Assembly (NCBI RefSeq): GCF_001593955.1
Contig: NZ_LTAZ01000005.1
Location: forward strand, 541,414-605,413
Source: Halalkalicoccus paucihalophilus
GTDB lineage: Archaea; Halobacteriota; Halobacteria; Halobacteriales; Halalkalicoccaceae
DNA length: 64,000 nt
Direction: 5' to 3'
Each line of letters opens with the position of its first letter. The stretch's first letter is position 1. A model generated the notes under the pieces. The model saw nothing but the letters and a program-made list of their open reading frames with translations. It had not been told where the DNA came from and did not search any database. This document shows, piece after piece, positions 1 to 10,053 of this stretch. The position numbers were made by a program, and so were the translations under genes.

Positions 1-12
1 GGTGGTGGTCCC

Positions 13-1869
13 ATGAGCCCCGTCGACCTGCTCACGAGCGTCCCGCCCGCGGTTCCGATCGTCCTGGCGGCCCTCGTCGTGGCGGTCGTCCCCCGGACGG
101 CGGGCTACGCCGTCGGCGCGCTCGCGACGATCTACCTGTTCGCCGTCTCGCTGCTCACGCCGCCCGGGGAGTACCTCTCGGTGCTCTTCCTCGGCTTCGA
201 CGCCCAGTTGTTTGTCGCCGACGACTTCTCTAGACTGCTGGGGCTGGGTTTCGGCTTCCTCGGGACCGCCGCGGTCGCCTATGCCGCCTCCAGCGGCCTC
301 CCGCGGACGACGCTGGCGTTCGTCCTCTCGTACATCGCCTCGGTGGCGGGCGTGATCTTCGCGGGCGACTGGCTCACCCTCCTCTTTTTCTGGGAGCTGA
401 TGGCCGTCACGAGCACGGTCGTCGTCTGGGCCTACGGCGGCGACGCCGTGCGGGCGGGCTTTCGGTACGCCATCGCCCACGGCACCGGCGGCGTACTGTT
501 GATCTGGGCGGTCGCCTGGCACTACGTCGAGACGGGCAGCCTCGCGCTCGAGGGCGGCATCGCCCCCGGCGCGCCCGCGCTACTCGCGGTGCTGGGGATC
601 GGCGTCAACTGTGCCTTCATCGGGCTGCACACCTGGCTGCCCGACACCTACAAGCGCCCCCACATCGCCGCATCGGTGTTCCTCTCGGTGTTCACCACGA
701 AGAGCTCGGCATACGTCCTCTATCAGGCGTTCCCCGACGGCCATCTCTACATCGCCTACATGGGCGGGCTGATGGCGGTCTACGGGGCGACCTTCGCGCT
801 GCTCCAACACGACATGCGCGCACTGCTGTCCTACCACATCCAGGCCCAGCTGGGCTACATCGTCGCGGGAATCGGGATCGGAAGCGCCATCGGGATCACC
901 GGCGCGATGGCCCACCTGTTCAACAACATCCTCTTCAAGGCGCTGCTGTTCATGGCCGTCGGCGTCATCATCTATCGAACGGGAGAGGAGGACCTCTACG
1001 AACTGGGCGGGCTGTGGCGCGAGATGCCACTGACGGCCCTTGGCTACCTGTTCGGGGCGCTCTCGATCACAGCGATCCCGGGCTTCAACGGTTTTATCAG
1101 CAAGGGGATGATCCTCGACGCCGCCGACCCGCACTACTACGGCGCGCCCGAGTACGAGGCACTGTACTGGCTGCTCATGGCCGGGGCGGTCGGCACCCTG
1201 CTGTCGTTCGTCAAACTGGGCTACTACGCCTTCCTCCACGGGCCGGCGACGACCGACGTGAGGGACGCCAAACCCGGCCAGACGGCGGGGATGCTCTCGG
1301 TCGGTCTCGTCTGTCTCGGGGTCGGGGTCTTCTGGCCGGCGTTCGTCGACATCCTGCCGTTCTCGTCGGGGCTCGACCTGCATCCCTACAGTCCGGGTCA
1401 CCTGACCGACTCCGCGTTGCTGGTGGCCGTCTCGCTGATCGGCTTTGCGATCATCAGGAAACCGCTCTCGGCGCTCGGGCACGTCCCCGACGTGGATCGG
1501 ATCCTCAACCCGCTGGTCTTCTACACCGGTCGGGTGAGCATGCTCGCGATCACGGGGACGTTCGCCGCGGTCGATCGGGGAGGAGTGGCGTTCGTCCGGG
1601 CGTGCTACTGGGTCGGCAACAACCCCGTGCTGGCGGTCGGTCGGGTCACCCGCCGACTCCCGGCGTGGCTCGTCGGCGAACACAGCCCCGCCGACGGCGG
1701 GTCGAGGGCCTCCTCCGATCGACGGTTCGACGGCGGCGAGAGCCCGAGGGAACCGACGCAAACCGCGAGCGAACCCTCGCGGCTCTACTTGCGGACGACC
1801 ATCGGCGGGACGATCATGCTGATCGTGCTGGCGCTCACGGTCGTGCTGTTCGTGCTGGTCTTCCTCTGA
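13..1869 (+). CDS. mnhD: Mrp/Mnh-type Na+/H+ antiporter subunit D (proton-conducting membrane protein)
   Basis: A 618-residue polytopic membrane protein of the NuoM/MrpD family, which moves protons or sodium across the cell membrane as part of a multi-subunit antiporter. It is hydrophobic throughout, with an acidic residue in a membrane helix (FFWELM, near residue 127) and the family motif HTWLPDTYKRPH near residue 206, where lysine and histidine form the ion path. After about residue 550 there is a polar loop and a last membrane helix. The start follows a GGTGG-rich stretch right at the window edge, so the upstream mnh genes are presumably just outside. Subunit D is favoured over subunit A by length, but D and the related NuoL/M proteins are hard to separate by eye. 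Confidence 0.85.
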   Translation: MSPVDLLTSVPPAVPIVLAALVVAVVPRTAGYAVGALATIYLFAVSLLTPPGEYLSVLFLGFDAQLFVADDFSRLLGLGFGFLGTAAVAYAASSGLPRTTLAFVLSYIASVAGVIFAGDWLTLLFFWELMAVTSTVVVWAYGGDAVRAGFRYAIAHGTGGVLLIWAVAWHYVETGSLALEGGIAPGAPALLAVLGIGVNCAFIGLHTWLPDTYKRPHIAASVFLSVFTTKSSAYVLYQAFPDGHLYIAYMGGLMAVYGATFALLQHDMRALLSYHIQAQLGYIVAGIGIGSAIGITGAMAHLFNNILFKALLFMAVGVIIYRTGEEDLYELGGLWREMPLTALGYLFGALSITAIPGFNGFISKGMILDAADPHYYGAPEYEALYWLLMAGAVGTLLSFVKLGYYAFLHGPATTDVRDAKPGQTAGMLSVGLVCLGVGVFWPAFVDILPFSSGLDLHPYSPGHLTDSALLVAVSLIGFAIIRKPLSALGHVPDVDRILNPLVFYTGRVSMLAITGTFAAVDRGGVAFVRACYWVGNNPVLAVGRVTRRLPAWLVGEHSPADGGSRASSDRRFDGGESPREPTQTASEPSRLYLRTTIGGTIMLIVLALTVVLFVLVFL

Positions 1870-1951
1870 AGGCGCACTTTTTTGCTGCGAGTCCTTGCTC
1901 ACTACGTTCGCTCGAACCGTACCAAAATCGCGGAGCGACTTTGTGGGCTCT

Positions 1952-2081
1952 ACAAGAGCTTCGCTCTTGTGAACGCTTGCAAAAACCTGCACTATGACCA
2001 GAAACCCAAGTTTCTGGTCGTCAACCGGAATGCTATGCATTCCGGTGATAAAAAGACCGGCTCGGCGGAGCCACACCGGTC
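1952..2081. repeat. Row of four short perfect inverted repeats downstream of mnhD
   Basis: Four hairpins follow one another in 130 bp: arms 1952-1959/1963-1970 (8 bp, 3-nt loop), 1996-2005/2010-2019 (10 bp, 4-nt loop), 2024-2033/2037-2046 (10 bp, 3-nt loop) and a nested pair 2055-2060/2076-2081 with inner arms 2059-2063/2068-2072. All arms are perfect. The run lies between the mnhD stop and the MaoC promoter, so it may end transcription or be a family of intergenic palindromes. No coding capacity is convincing here. Confidence 0.75.
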
Positions 2082-2133
2082 CGCCTCCGCACCGCCCCCG
2101 CACTTATTTCGACGCGGATCGACAGTGGGTCCA

Positions 2134-2520
2134 ATGCAAACGGAGCCACCCGTCGAGGGCGACACCTACATCCACGAGCGAACGTTCACTCACGAGGACG
2201 TCCGGCGCTTCGGGGAGATCTCGGGCGATACACAGTCGATCCACACCGACCCCGACGAGGAGGGTCGGCTGGTGGTACAGGGCCTGCTGACGGCGACCAT
2301 ACCGACGAAGATCGGCGGGGATCAGGAGTTCATCGCTCGAACCATGGAGTACGACTTCCGACGGCCGGTTTATACGGGCGAGACCATCACCTGCGAGTGG
2401 ACCACCGAGACGGTAAAAGAGCGTGCGGACCGCTACGAGGCCTCGGGGACTGCGGTCTGTCGCAACGAGGAGGGGACGACGGTGATGGCCGGGTATTTCG
2501 AGGGGATCGTTCGGAAGTGA
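2134..2520 (+). CDS. MaoC-like hot-dog dehydratase
   Basis: A 128-residue protein of the MaoC/(R)-enoyl-CoA hydratase hot-dog family, which hydrates or dehydrates acyl-CoA-type substrates in the cytoplasm. It opens with a segment like that of acyl dehydratases ([20 protein letters not shown]), containing the usual Asp/His catalytic positions (D-x4-H), and ends with the strands [15 protein letters not shown]. It is at the short end for the family, so it is a single hot-dog unit. The start is chosen because a TATA-like TTATTT sits at about 2104, some 30 bp upstream, and the preceding codons run into the hairpin array. Substrate unknown; the upstream extension of the reading frame to 1882 is rejected. 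Confidence 0.8.
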   Translation: MQTEPPVEGDTYIHERTFTHEDVRRFGEISGDTQSIHTDPDEEGRLVVQGLLTATIPTKIGGDQEFIARTMEYDFRRPVYTGETITCEWTTETVKERADRYEASGTAVCRNEEGTTVMAGYFEGIVRK

Positions 2521-2567
2521 GCGGGGGAGGATCGGCAGGTTTTACTGGCGGATCGAGTAGATACGAC

Positions 2568-3137
2568 ATGGATCAGTTGCGCCGATCGCTGCACGACGCG
2601 CCCATCATCGAGAAGGACGGCTATCACTACTTCGTCCACCCCATCAGCGACGGTGTGCCGATGCTCGAACCGAGCCTCCTGCGCGAGATCGTCATCAAGA
2701 TCATCCGCAAGGCGAGCCTGGAGGACGTCGATAAGATCGTCACGCCCGCGGCGATGGGCATCCACATCTCGACGGCCGTCTCGCTGATGACCGACATCCC
2801 CCTCGTCGTGATCCGAAAGCGCCAGTACGGCCTCGACGGCGAGGTCGCGCTCTTTCAAGAGACCGGGTACTCCGAGAACCAGATGTACATCAACGACGTG
2901 GAGGCGGGCGACCGGGTGCTCGTCCTCGACGACGTCCTCAGTACGGGCGGCACCCTCAAGGCGATCACGGGGGCGCTCGAGGATATCGGTGCGGAGGTCC
3001 AGGACGTCGTCGCGGTCATCAAGAAGGTCGGCGGCGAGAACAAGCTCGACGGCACCTCCTACTCGGTGAAGACGCTGATCAACGTCGACGTCGTCGACGG
3101 CGAGGTCGTCATCGTCGACGAAACCGGCGACGACTGA
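2568..3137 (+). CDS. hpt: HGPRTase-like purine phosphoribosyltransferase
   Basis: A 189-residue type I phosphoribosyltransferase of the kind annotated in haloarchaea as HGPRTase-like or adenine/hypoxanthine PRTase. These enzymes salvage purine bases with PRPP in the cytoplasm. The PRPP-binding signature [14 protein letters not shown] lies near residues 125-138, and a flexible-loop region with [11 protein letters not shown] precedes it. The start at 2568 matches the conserved beginning [20 protein letters not shown] and is preceded by a TTTACT box 27 bp upstream; longer in-frame readings run into the MaoC gene and are not supported. Base preference (guanine, hypoxanthine or adenine) cannot be read from the sequence. 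Confidence 0.85.
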   Translation: MDQLRRSLHDAPIIEKDGYHYFVHPISDGVPMLEPSLLREIVIKIIRKASLEDVDKIVTPAAMGIHISTAVSLMTDIPLVVIRKRQYGLDGEVALFQETGYSENQMYINDVEAGDRVLVLDDVLSTGGTLKAITGALEDIGAEVQDVVAVIKKVGGENKLDGTSYSVKTLINVDVVDGEVVIVDETGDD

Positions 3138-3432
3138 GCGGTCCCGACCCGCGGAGTAACCCCGACTCGGTCGAACCCCGGTCCCGACCGATCGAAACGT
3201 CCGAACGGCGGAGCGGTTCGCCGATATATAATACGCCGACCCCACTCCTACTGCAATATTAATAGTGTAGTTAACGATACGTTCAAATTACGACGAAATT
3301 ACCGACAAGACAGGAGTCAATATCTCCAATAGCATACATACACCTCATTAAACGAAACTATAGTGGAGATGCAAAGCTTGCTGATTTCGAAAACCGTCAC
3401 GTATATGTGTATACAATCAATACCGAAAAAGT

Positions 3433-5391
3433 ATGGCAGAAGGTCACAAAATGAAGGTCCGCGATATCAATCGGCGCCGGCTTCTGCAGGGGATGGGAGC
3501 GGCCGGTGTCGCGGGGGTCGCGGGCTGTCTCGGCGGCAACAACGACGAGGACGAGGACACCAGCAGCCCGGAGGTCAGCGACCGCGAAGAGGTCGATTTC
3601 GGGAATCTACAGGCGGGCGGGACCCTGCGTGGGGCGGTCGGCGCGAACGTCAACTCGTTCGATCCGCCATACAGCACGGACACGACCTCGACGCAGGCAC
3701 AGAACTTCATCTTCGAGCAGTTGATCACGTCCGATCGCTCCGGGAACTACTACCCGTGGCTCGCAGAGAGCTACGAGCTGGTCGAGACCCAGGACATCGA
3801 CCGGACGGCCTACGCCGACTACATGACCTCGGTCGCTACCGACGAGGAAGGCGCCCTCGAAATCGACGAGCAGGTGATCCTCCAGCACCCCGAAGACGAT
3901 CCCCTGGACAGCGACGAGGTACGAGTCATCACGCCCGAGCAGGCGGCGGCGGCCGTCGACGACGGCACCTTTGGAATGCAGTATCGCTACCGGCTCCGGG
4001 AGGGCGTCCAGTTCCACAACGGCGAGGAGCTGACCGCAGAGAACGTCACCGCGAGCGTCGAGCGCTACGAGAACTCCGACGTCTCGGCCCAGACGTTCGA
4101 CTCGCTTCTACACGCACGGGCGGTCGACGAGTACACGGTCGACCTGTTCGCGCAGGTCCCCGACGCCGAGGCCGAAGGACAGCTCCCGGCGGTCTACATC
4201 TTCACGACCGATCAGGCCGGCCTCGAGGACGGCGCGATCGACCCTCGGCAGGGCAACGAGCCCATCGGGACCGGGCCCTACCAGTTCGAGGACTTCTCGG
4301 ACGAGCAGTACTACGAGCTCTCGAAGTTCGACGAGTACTGGACTGAGGCCATGGGCGTCGACGCCATCGACTGGTTCGACGGCCCCGAGGAATTCCCCGA
4401 CGGCCCGCTCGTCGATACCATCGAAATGGAGATCGTCCCCGACGCCGCGAACCGGGCGGCGGCGCTCCGAAACGACGAGATCGACATCACCACCGGGCTG
4501 GCGACCGACACCCTCGACGAGTTCAACTCCGACGACGGGTTTACCGTCACCGGCATCGAGACCGGCGGCTACGAGTACATCCAGTACCCGGTCAACGTCG
4601 AACCGTGGGGCGACCAGCGCCTGCGGGCGGCGGTCAACCACCTCGTCCCCCGCGAGAACATCGTCCAGAACGTCCTCAACGGGTGGGCACGCCCGGCCTG
4701 GACGCCCATCCCCGAACTGGCCGAGGAATCGGGTACGGCCGACCCCGAGGCCCTCATGGAGGAACTCCGCCCGTACAACGAATACGACCCCGAGCGCGCG
4801 GGAGAGCTGCTGGACGAGGTCGGCGAGGACCTCGGGCTGGAGTACCCCCTCGAAGTCACCCTCGAAACCAACGCAGACAACCCCGACCGCGTGCAGATGG
4901 TCGAGCTGATCGCCGAGTCGATGGCCCAGACGGAGTACTTCGAGACCTCGGTCGAGACCTACGAGTGGAACGCCTACACTGCGCGGGTGCTCGACCCCGA
5001 GTACCCCGACGGGGAAATCATCCCGTGTATCGGGCTCTCGGGGACGTTCAACCCCGGCAGTTTCTGCGATGCGCTCCACGGCACCGCGAACATCGGGCAG
5101 TGTTGTAACCTGACGGGGATCAGCGACCCCGAGTTCGACGAACTGGTCGACGCCGCACGCTTCGACATCGCCGTCGTCGAGGACGAACAGCTCCGCGCCG
5201 AGCGCTACGACGAGATCTGGCGGCTGCTTGCCGACCGGCGCTACAGTTCGCTGACGCACTTCGACCTGATGACCGCCGTCTCGAACACCGCCGTCACCGG
5301 ATTCGGCATCTTCCCCTTCGACGAGGGGATCTACAGCTTCGCGCTGTACAACCCGACCGAGAGCCAGACGATGTGGCTCGAACGCGAGTGA
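3433..5391 (+). CDS. dppA: Peptide-type ABC transporter substrate-binding lipoprotein
   Basis: A 652-residue extracellular solute-binding protein of family 5 (peptide/nickel). It captures oligopeptides or similar ligands outside the cell and passes them to the permeases encoded downstream. The N-terminus holds a Tat motif (RRRLL, residues 14-18) and a lipobox ending at Cys32 (GVAGC), followed by an acidic linker, so it is exported folded and lipid-anchored. ATG codons at 3433 and 3451 are both possible; the second (MKVRDINRRR) is equally good. The 295 bp before it (3138-3432) is AT-rich from about 3240 and holds the promoter but no gene. It heads a five-gene operon. Peptide specificity is inferred from family and neighbours only. 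Confidence 0.88.
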   Translation: MAEGHKMKVRDINRRRLLQGMGAAGVAGVAGCLGGNNDEDEDTSSPEVSDREEVDFGNLQAGGTLRGAVGANVNSFDPPYSTDTTSTQAQNFIFEQLITSDRSGNYYPWLAESYELVETQDIDRTAYADYMTSVATDEEGALEIDEQVILQHPEDDPLDSDEVRVITPEQAAAAVDDGTFGMQYRYRLREGVQFHNGEELTAENVTASVERYENSDVSAQTFDSLLHARAVDEYTVDLFAQVPDAEAEGQLPAVYIFTTDQAGLEDGAIDPRQGNEPIGTGPYQFEDFSDEQYYELSKFDEYWTEAMGVDAIDWFDGPEEFPDGPLVDTIEMEIVPDAANRAAALRNDEIDITTGLATDTLDEFNSDDGFTVTGIETGGYEYIQYPVNVEPWGDQRLRAAVNHLVPRENIVQNVLNGWARPAWTPIPELAEESGTADPEALMEELRPYNEYDPERAGELLDEVGEDLGLEYPLEVTLETNADNPDRVQMVELIAESMAQTEYFETSVETYEWNAYTARVLDPEYPDGEIIPCIGLSGTFNPGSFCDALHGTANIGQCCNLTGISDPEFDELVDAARFDIAVVEDEQLRAERYDEIWRLLADRRYSSLTHFDLMTAVSNTAVTGFGIFPFDEGIYSFALYNPTESQTMWLERE

Positions 5392-5480
5392 TCGCGCCGC
5401 CAGACCGGTAAGTGGCGACCGTCCCGACCAGTACAGCTACGACGACCGACTCCCCATGAACGACCAACGATGACCGTACT

Positions 5481-6437
5481 ATGAGTTTACGACGCTTCAT
5501 ACTGAATCGAGTGCTGTCGATCATCCCGATCCTCTTTGGCGTCTCGGTGATTACCTTCGGGCTGGTTCACCTCACGCCGGGTGACCCCATCAGCCAGATG
5601 GTCGCGCTGAACCCCGAGGTGACGGCGAGTCAAGAGGCTCAACTCCGGGCGCGCTACGGGCTCGACGGCCCGGTCTGGCAGCAGTACCTGACGTGGATGG
5701 GCAACGTCCTGACGGGCGATTTCGGCACCGTCATCAGAACCAATCGGGAGGTCTCGGCGATCGTGCTTGCGCGCCTGCCCGAGACGATCGCGCTCGGCCT
5801 GTTCGGCTGGGCGTTCGCGCTGCTCATCGCGATCCCGACGGGGATCTACGCGGCGGTCAACAAGGACGCGTTCGGCGACACCGTCAGCCGATTCATCGCG
5901 CTGTCGGGCATCTCGATCCCGAACTTCTGGCTCGGATTGATGCTCATTCTCGTCGGCGCGCTCTGGCTCGGCTGGTGGCCGGTGCTCGCTCCCTCGCGAT
6001 TGCCGCTGTACCACCCGCAAATGCTGTGGTACCTGATTCTCCCCGGACTGACGATCGGCACCGCCGCGGCGGCCTCGATCATGCGGGTGATGCGCACCTC
6101 GATGACCGAGGAGATGAACAAGGAGTACGTCACCGCCGCCCGCGCGAAGGGGCTTCCCGAGCGACAGGTCGTGCTCAAACACGTCCTGCGGAACTCCCTG
6201 ATCTCGGTGGTGACCCTCGCGGCGACGCTGACGGCGGGGATCGTCGCCGGATCAGTCGTCGTCGAGACCGTCTTCAACTGGCCGGGACTCGGCCGGGAGT
6301 TCATTCAGGCGATCACCGCCCGCGAGGTAAACCTCATCATGGCGATCACGCTGTTTACGGGCGTGTTCATCATCCTCGCGAACCTGCTTGCGGACATCCT
6401 CTATGCGGTACTCGACCCGCGGATCAGATACGATTAA
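5481..6437 (+). CDS. dppB: Peptide-type ABC transporter permease (DppB)
   Basis: A 318-residue inner permease with about six membrane helices. It begins with the DppB-type N-terminus (LRRFILNRVLSIIPILFGVS) and carries the EAA cytoplasmic loop near residues 213-240 (AARAKGLPERQVVLKH), which contacts the ATPases. It ends with the usual ILYAVLDPRIRYD tail. It lies 89 bp after the binding protein and only 3 bp before the second permease, so co-transcription is very likely. It forms the heteromeric channel with DppC. Confidence 0.92.
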   Translation: MSLRRFILNRVLSIIPILFGVSVITFGLVHLTPGDPISQMVALNPEVTASQEAQLRARYGLDGPVWQQYLTWMGNVLTGDFGTVIRTNREVSAIVLARLPETIALGLFGWAFALLIAIPTGIYAAVNKDAFGDTVSRFIALSGISIPNFWLGLMLILVGALWLGWWPVLAPSRLPLYHPQMLWYLILPGLTIGTAAAASIMRVMRTSMTEEMNKEYVTAARAKGLPERQVVLKHVLRNSLISVVTLAATLTAGIVAGSVVVETVFNWPGLGREFIQAITAREVNLIMAITLFTGVFIILANLLADILYAVLDPRIRYD

Positions 6438-6440
6438 ACC

Positions 6441-7475
6441 ATGTCTACAGAACGAGGCCGAATTCGGATCACCGGGTTCGAGGCGGAGCGCGTCGAGGAA
6501 CGCGACTCGCTTTCGGACTGGGAAGCGGAGAGTGGAACAGGTACGGAGAGCCGGTGGCGCCGAGGGTTACGCCGGTTCAAGCGCAACCGCTCGGCGATGC
6601 TCGGGATCGCGATCGTCGTCGTCATGTCGTTGCTCGCGATCCTCTCGCGACCGATAACCGTGGGGGGAGTGCTCGTTCAGCCGATCTCGCTGGCCCCACA
6701 CGCGCCGACGGACATCCTGTACCTACAGAACCCCTCGGTCGGGGTCTACGATCCGCCGTCGCTCGCCTACCCCATGGGGACCGACGGCTCAGGGCGCGAC
6801 CTCTTTTCGCGGCTGCTGTACGGCGGGCGCTTTAGCATCTCGATCGGCTTCATCGTGGTCGCGCTGACCGCCAGTTTCGGGGCGGTCTACGGAGCGGTCT
6901 CGGGTTACTACGGCGGCTGGGTCGACGAGGTCATGATGCGGATCGTCGACACCATCTTCGCGTTTCCCAGCCTCATCCTCGCGCTGATCATCGTCGCCAT
7001 CCTCGGCGGTGGCTACTGGCAGCTCGTCCTCGCCTTCACCCTCTTCGGGTGGGCGGGCTACGGGCGGCTCGTCCGGGGAGAGGTCCTCTCGATCAAGGAA
7101 AACGAGTACGTGCTGGCGGCCAAGGCCCTGGGCGCGAAAGACCGATCGGTGATCTTCAGACACGTCATCCCGAACGCGATGCCGCCGTTGCTCGTGTTGG
7201 CCTCGCTCAACATCGGTACCGTCGTCATCGGCGTCGCGGCGCTCGGCTTCCTCGGGCTGGGGATGCCGCCGGGCACCGCAGAATGGGGGACGATGTTGGA
7301 CGCGACCCGCCAGACGCTGATTCAGGGGCCGGGAGGTGCGATCCCGTGGTGGGCGACGGTCTATCCGGGCCTGGCGATCTTCCTGTTCGTGATGTCGATG
7401 AACATGATCGGCGACGGTATCAACGACGCCCTTGACGCCCAGGAGACGGGCGTCGGACGCGGGGGTGAGGAGTAA
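6441..7475 (+). CDS. dppC: Peptide-type ABC transporter permease (DppC)
   Basis: A 344-residue permease of the DppC type, with a longer polar N-terminal stretch before the first membrane helix (about residues 52-70) and the conserved YPMGTDGSGRDLFSRLLYGG segment typical of this subunit. The EAA loop reads LAAKALGAKDRSVIFRHVIP. Its stop codon overlaps the start of the next gene by one base (TAATG), which points to coupled translation with DppD. It partners DppB in the channel. Confidence 0.92.
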   Translation: MSTERGRIRITGFEAERVEERDSLSDWEAESGTGTESRWRRGLRRFKRNRSAMLGIAIVVVMSLLAILSRPITVGGVLVQPISLAPHAPTDILYLQNPSVGVYDPPSLAYPMGTDGSGRDLFSRLLYGGRFSISIGFIVVALTASFGAVYGAVSGYYGGWVDEVMMRIVDTIFAFPSLILALIIVAILGGGYWQLVLAFTLFGWAGYGRLVRGEVLSIKENEYVLAAKALGAKDRSVIFRHVIPNAMPPLLVLASLNIGTVVIGVAALGFLGLGMPPGTAEWGTMLDATRQTLIQGPGGAIPWWATVYPGLAIFLFVMSMNMIGDGINDALDAQETGVGRGGEE

Positions 7476-8551
7476 TGGCGCTGCTCGAAATCGAGGACCT
7501 GACCGTCGAGTTCTACACCGAAGAGGGCGTCGTCACCGCCGTCGAGGACCTCAGCTATCGGATCGAGCGCGGCGAGAAGTTCGGCGTCGTCGGCGAGTCG
7601 GGGGCTGGAAAGAGCGTCACCGCCCTGTCGGTGATGCGCCTCATCGAGAGTCCGGGTCGGATCGCAAGCGGCGAGATCCGCTTCAAGGGAGAGGACGTCC
7701 TCGGGATGAGCGAGCGGGAGGTCAGGGACCTCCGAGGACAGGAGATAGCGATGGTCTTTCAGGACGCCCAGACCGCGCTCAACCCCGTCTACACCGTGGG
7801 CGAGCAGATCGCCGAGGCGATCCGCCACCACCTCGACTACGACGACCGGGAGGCAAGGGAGCGAACCATTCAACTGTTGGACGAGGTCGGCATCCCGGAA
7901 GCCGAGACGCGGTACTCCGATTACCCACACGAGTTCTCCGGCGGGATGCAACAGCGCGCGATCATCGCGATGGCGCTGTCCTGCGAGCCGGACCTGCTCA
8001 TCTGTGACGAGCCGACCACGGCGCTGGACGTGACCATCGAGGCCCAGATCCTCGATCTGATCGAGGAACTCGCCGACGAGTTCGACGTCGCGGTCCAGCT
8101 CATCACCCACGATCTGGGCGTCATCGCGAAGGTCTGCGATCGCGTGATGGTGATGTACGCCGGCAAGCCAGTCGAGAAGGCGCCCGTCGAGGAGCTGTAC
8201 TACGACCCCAAACACCCCTACACGGTCGGACTGATGAGTTCGATCCCGCGCGTCGGCGATCGCCGAGAGCGCCTCCAGACGATTCCGGGAACGATGCCGG
8301 ACCTCGTCGGACTGCCGCCGGGCTGTAGCTTCCACCCGCGCTGTCCGTACGCCGAGGAGGTCTGCACCCTCGAGGAGCCGCCGCTGCTCGACCCCGAGAC
8401 CGGCGCGGAGGCGAGCGGGCTCGGCGAGGCAAGCGAGCACACCGCGGCCTGTCTCGAGTACGCCGGCGCGCTCGAAGACGGGCTTGACTACGAGGTGGAG
8501 ATCCGGAATTCGGAAAGCGAACCGCGGGCCCCACAGGGGGGACAGCGATGA
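7475..8551 (+). CDS. dppD: Peptide-type ABC transporter ATP-binding protein (DppD)
   Basis: A 358-residue ATPase that powers uptake at the cytoplasmic face. The Walker A motif GESGAGKS is at residues 40-47, the signature EFSGGMQQR near 151 and the Walker B LLICDEPT near 171, followed by the switch-like HDLGV. The C-terminal oligopeptide/dipeptide domain has the usual cysteines (GCSFHPRCPYAEEVC...HTAAC), which in related proteins bind an iron-sulfur cluster. It overlaps dppC by one base and dppF by four (ATGA). Confidence 0.92.
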   Translation: MALLEIEDLTVEFYTEEGVVTAVEDLSYRIERGEKFGVVGESGAGKSVTALSVMRLIESPGRIASGEIRFKGEDVLGMSEREVRDLRGQEIAMVFQDAQTALNPVYTVGEQIAEAIRHHLDYDDREARERTIQLLDEVGIPEAETRYSDYPHEFSGGMQQRAIIAMALSCEPDLLICDEPTTALDVTIEAQILDLIEELADEFDVAVQLITHDLGVIAKVCDRVMVMYAGKPVEKAPVEELYYDPKHPYTVGLMSSIPRVGDRRERLQTIPGTMPDLVGLPPGCSFHPRCPYAEEVCTLEEPPLLDPETGAEASGLGEASEHTAACLEYAGALEDGLDYEVEIRNSESEPRAPQGGQR

Positions 8552-9903
8552 GCCATCGAAACGACGAGCCGATCCTCCGGATCGAGAACCTGAAGAAGTA
8601 CTACGACACGTCCGGCGGGTTCGTCGACAGCCTGCTGGGGCGGGGCGGGTCGGTGAAGGCGGTCGACGGCGTCGACCTCGACCTCTACGAGGGCGAGACC
8701 CTCGGCGTCGTCGGCGAGAGCGGCTGTGGGAAGACCACACTAGGACGATCACTGTTGCGCCTGACCGAGCCGACCGGCGGGTCGGTCCACTACCGGGGTG
8801 AGGAGGTCACCGACATGTCCGACGGGCGCCTGCGCGAACTCCGGACGGACCTCCAGTACATCTTTCAGGACCCGTTTTCGAGTCTGAACCCCCGTCTGAC
8901 CGTCGGTGACATCATCGGCGAACCGCTCGACATCCACGGGATCGCCGGGGGCGAGGAGCGGACCGAACGGATCTACGAGCTGCTCGAAACCGTCGGGCTG
9001 AACCCGACACATGCTAACCGTTACCCCCACGAATTCTCCGGTGGACAGCGCCAGCGCATCGGCATTGCCCGCGCGCTCGCGGTCGACCCGGAGGTTATCG
9101 TCTGTGACGAACCGGTCAGCGCGCTCGACGTCTCGGTGCAGGCCCAGATCCTCAACCTGCTGGAGGACCTCCAAGCGGAGTTCGGCCTCTCCTATGTCTT
9201 CATCGCCCACGACCTGAGCGTCGTCGAGCACATCTCGGATCGGATCGCGGTGATGTATCTGGGCGAGGTCGCCGAGATCGGACCGACCGAGGCGGTGTTC
9301 TCGCCGCCCCATCACCCCTACACCGAGGCATTGCTCTCGGCAATCCCCGAACCCGACCCGCTCTGGGAGGGCGAGCAGATCTTCCTCTCGGGGACGGTCC
9401 CCTCGCCGATCGATCCGCCCTCGGGCTGTCGGTTCCACACGCGCTGTCCACGCGTCATCCAGCCCGCCGAGTACGATCTCGAAGGGGACGAATGGCGCTC
9501 GCTGCTCGATATCAAGCTTCGGGTCAGGGACGCGGAGGGCCTCGAATCGCTCACCGCGACCGACGGCACTCGAGGGGCCGGTGACGAACTGGCGGCTCCG
9601 GGGAACGCCTCCCGGAGGGAGGTGGACGAACTGGTCCGCACGGAGTTCGACCTCCCACGGCCGGTGTCGGATCCGCGAGCCGAGGAGGCGCTCTCGGCGG
9701 CGATCGGAGACCTCGATACGGGGGACATCGACGGGGCGTTCGAACATCTCGAATCGGCGTTCGTCTCGCCGTGTGAGCGCGAGCACCCCGCGTTGACGCC
9801 CACCGGCGAGGCCCACCGGATCGCGTGTCACCTCTACGACGACGGGTACGACGAGCGATCCGACTCGGCCACGGGGACGGACGACGCCGTCGCCGATGAC
9901 TGA
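8548..9903 (+). CDS. dppF: Peptide-type ABC transporter ATP-binding protein (DppF) with an insert in its C-terminal domain
   Basis: A 451-residue ATPase pairing with DppD. Walker A GESGCGKT is at residues 56-63, the signature EFSGGQRQR and Walker B VIVCDEPV follow. The oligopeptide-type C-terminal domain begins normally (GCRFHTRCP) but its second half ([10 protein letters not shown]...HRIAC) comes only after about 95 extra acidic residues, so the four domain cysteines are split by an insert. This makes it about 100 residues longer than DppD. It is the last gene of the operon; 150 bp without a gene follow. Confidence 0.9.
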   Translation: MSHRNDEPILRIENLKKYYDTSGGFVDSLLGRGGSVKAVDGVDLDLYEGETLGVVGESGCGKTTLGRSLLRLTEPTGGSVHYRGEEVTDMSDGRLRELRTDLQYIFQDPFSSLNPRLTVGDIIGEPLDIHGIAGGEERTERIYELLETVGLNPTHANRYPHEFSGGQRQRIGIARALAVDPEVIVCDEPVSALDVSVQAQILNLLEDLQAEFGLSYVFIAHDLSVVEHISDRIAVMYLGEVAEIGPTEAVFSPPHHPYTEALLSAIPEPDPLWEGEQIFLSGTVPSPIDPPSGCRFHTRCPRVIQPAEYDLEGDEWRSLLDIKLRVRDAEGLESLTATDGTRGAGDELAAPGNASRREVDELVRTEFDLPRPVSDPRAEEALSAAIGDLDTGDIDGAFEHLESAFVSPCEREHPALTPTGEAHRIACHLYDDGYDERSDSATGTDDAVADD

Positions 9904-10053
9904 GAGGGAGTATCGTAGCCAGCGGGAGACACAGCGACTCTCGATAGGTCCGGCGTTCGGTTCTCGACGAGGACACCGCTGAACTCCTCCGTGAACCCCT
10001 ATGTGTCCCGCCTCGTCCCAACGTTTTAGTCGGTCTACCGCCTCCGAGAGACA

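Noticed and set aside
1882..2133. N-terminal extension of the MaoC gene
   Set aside because: The sequence is the hairpin array, translates to low-complexity basic residues and lies before the promoter of the real start at 2134.
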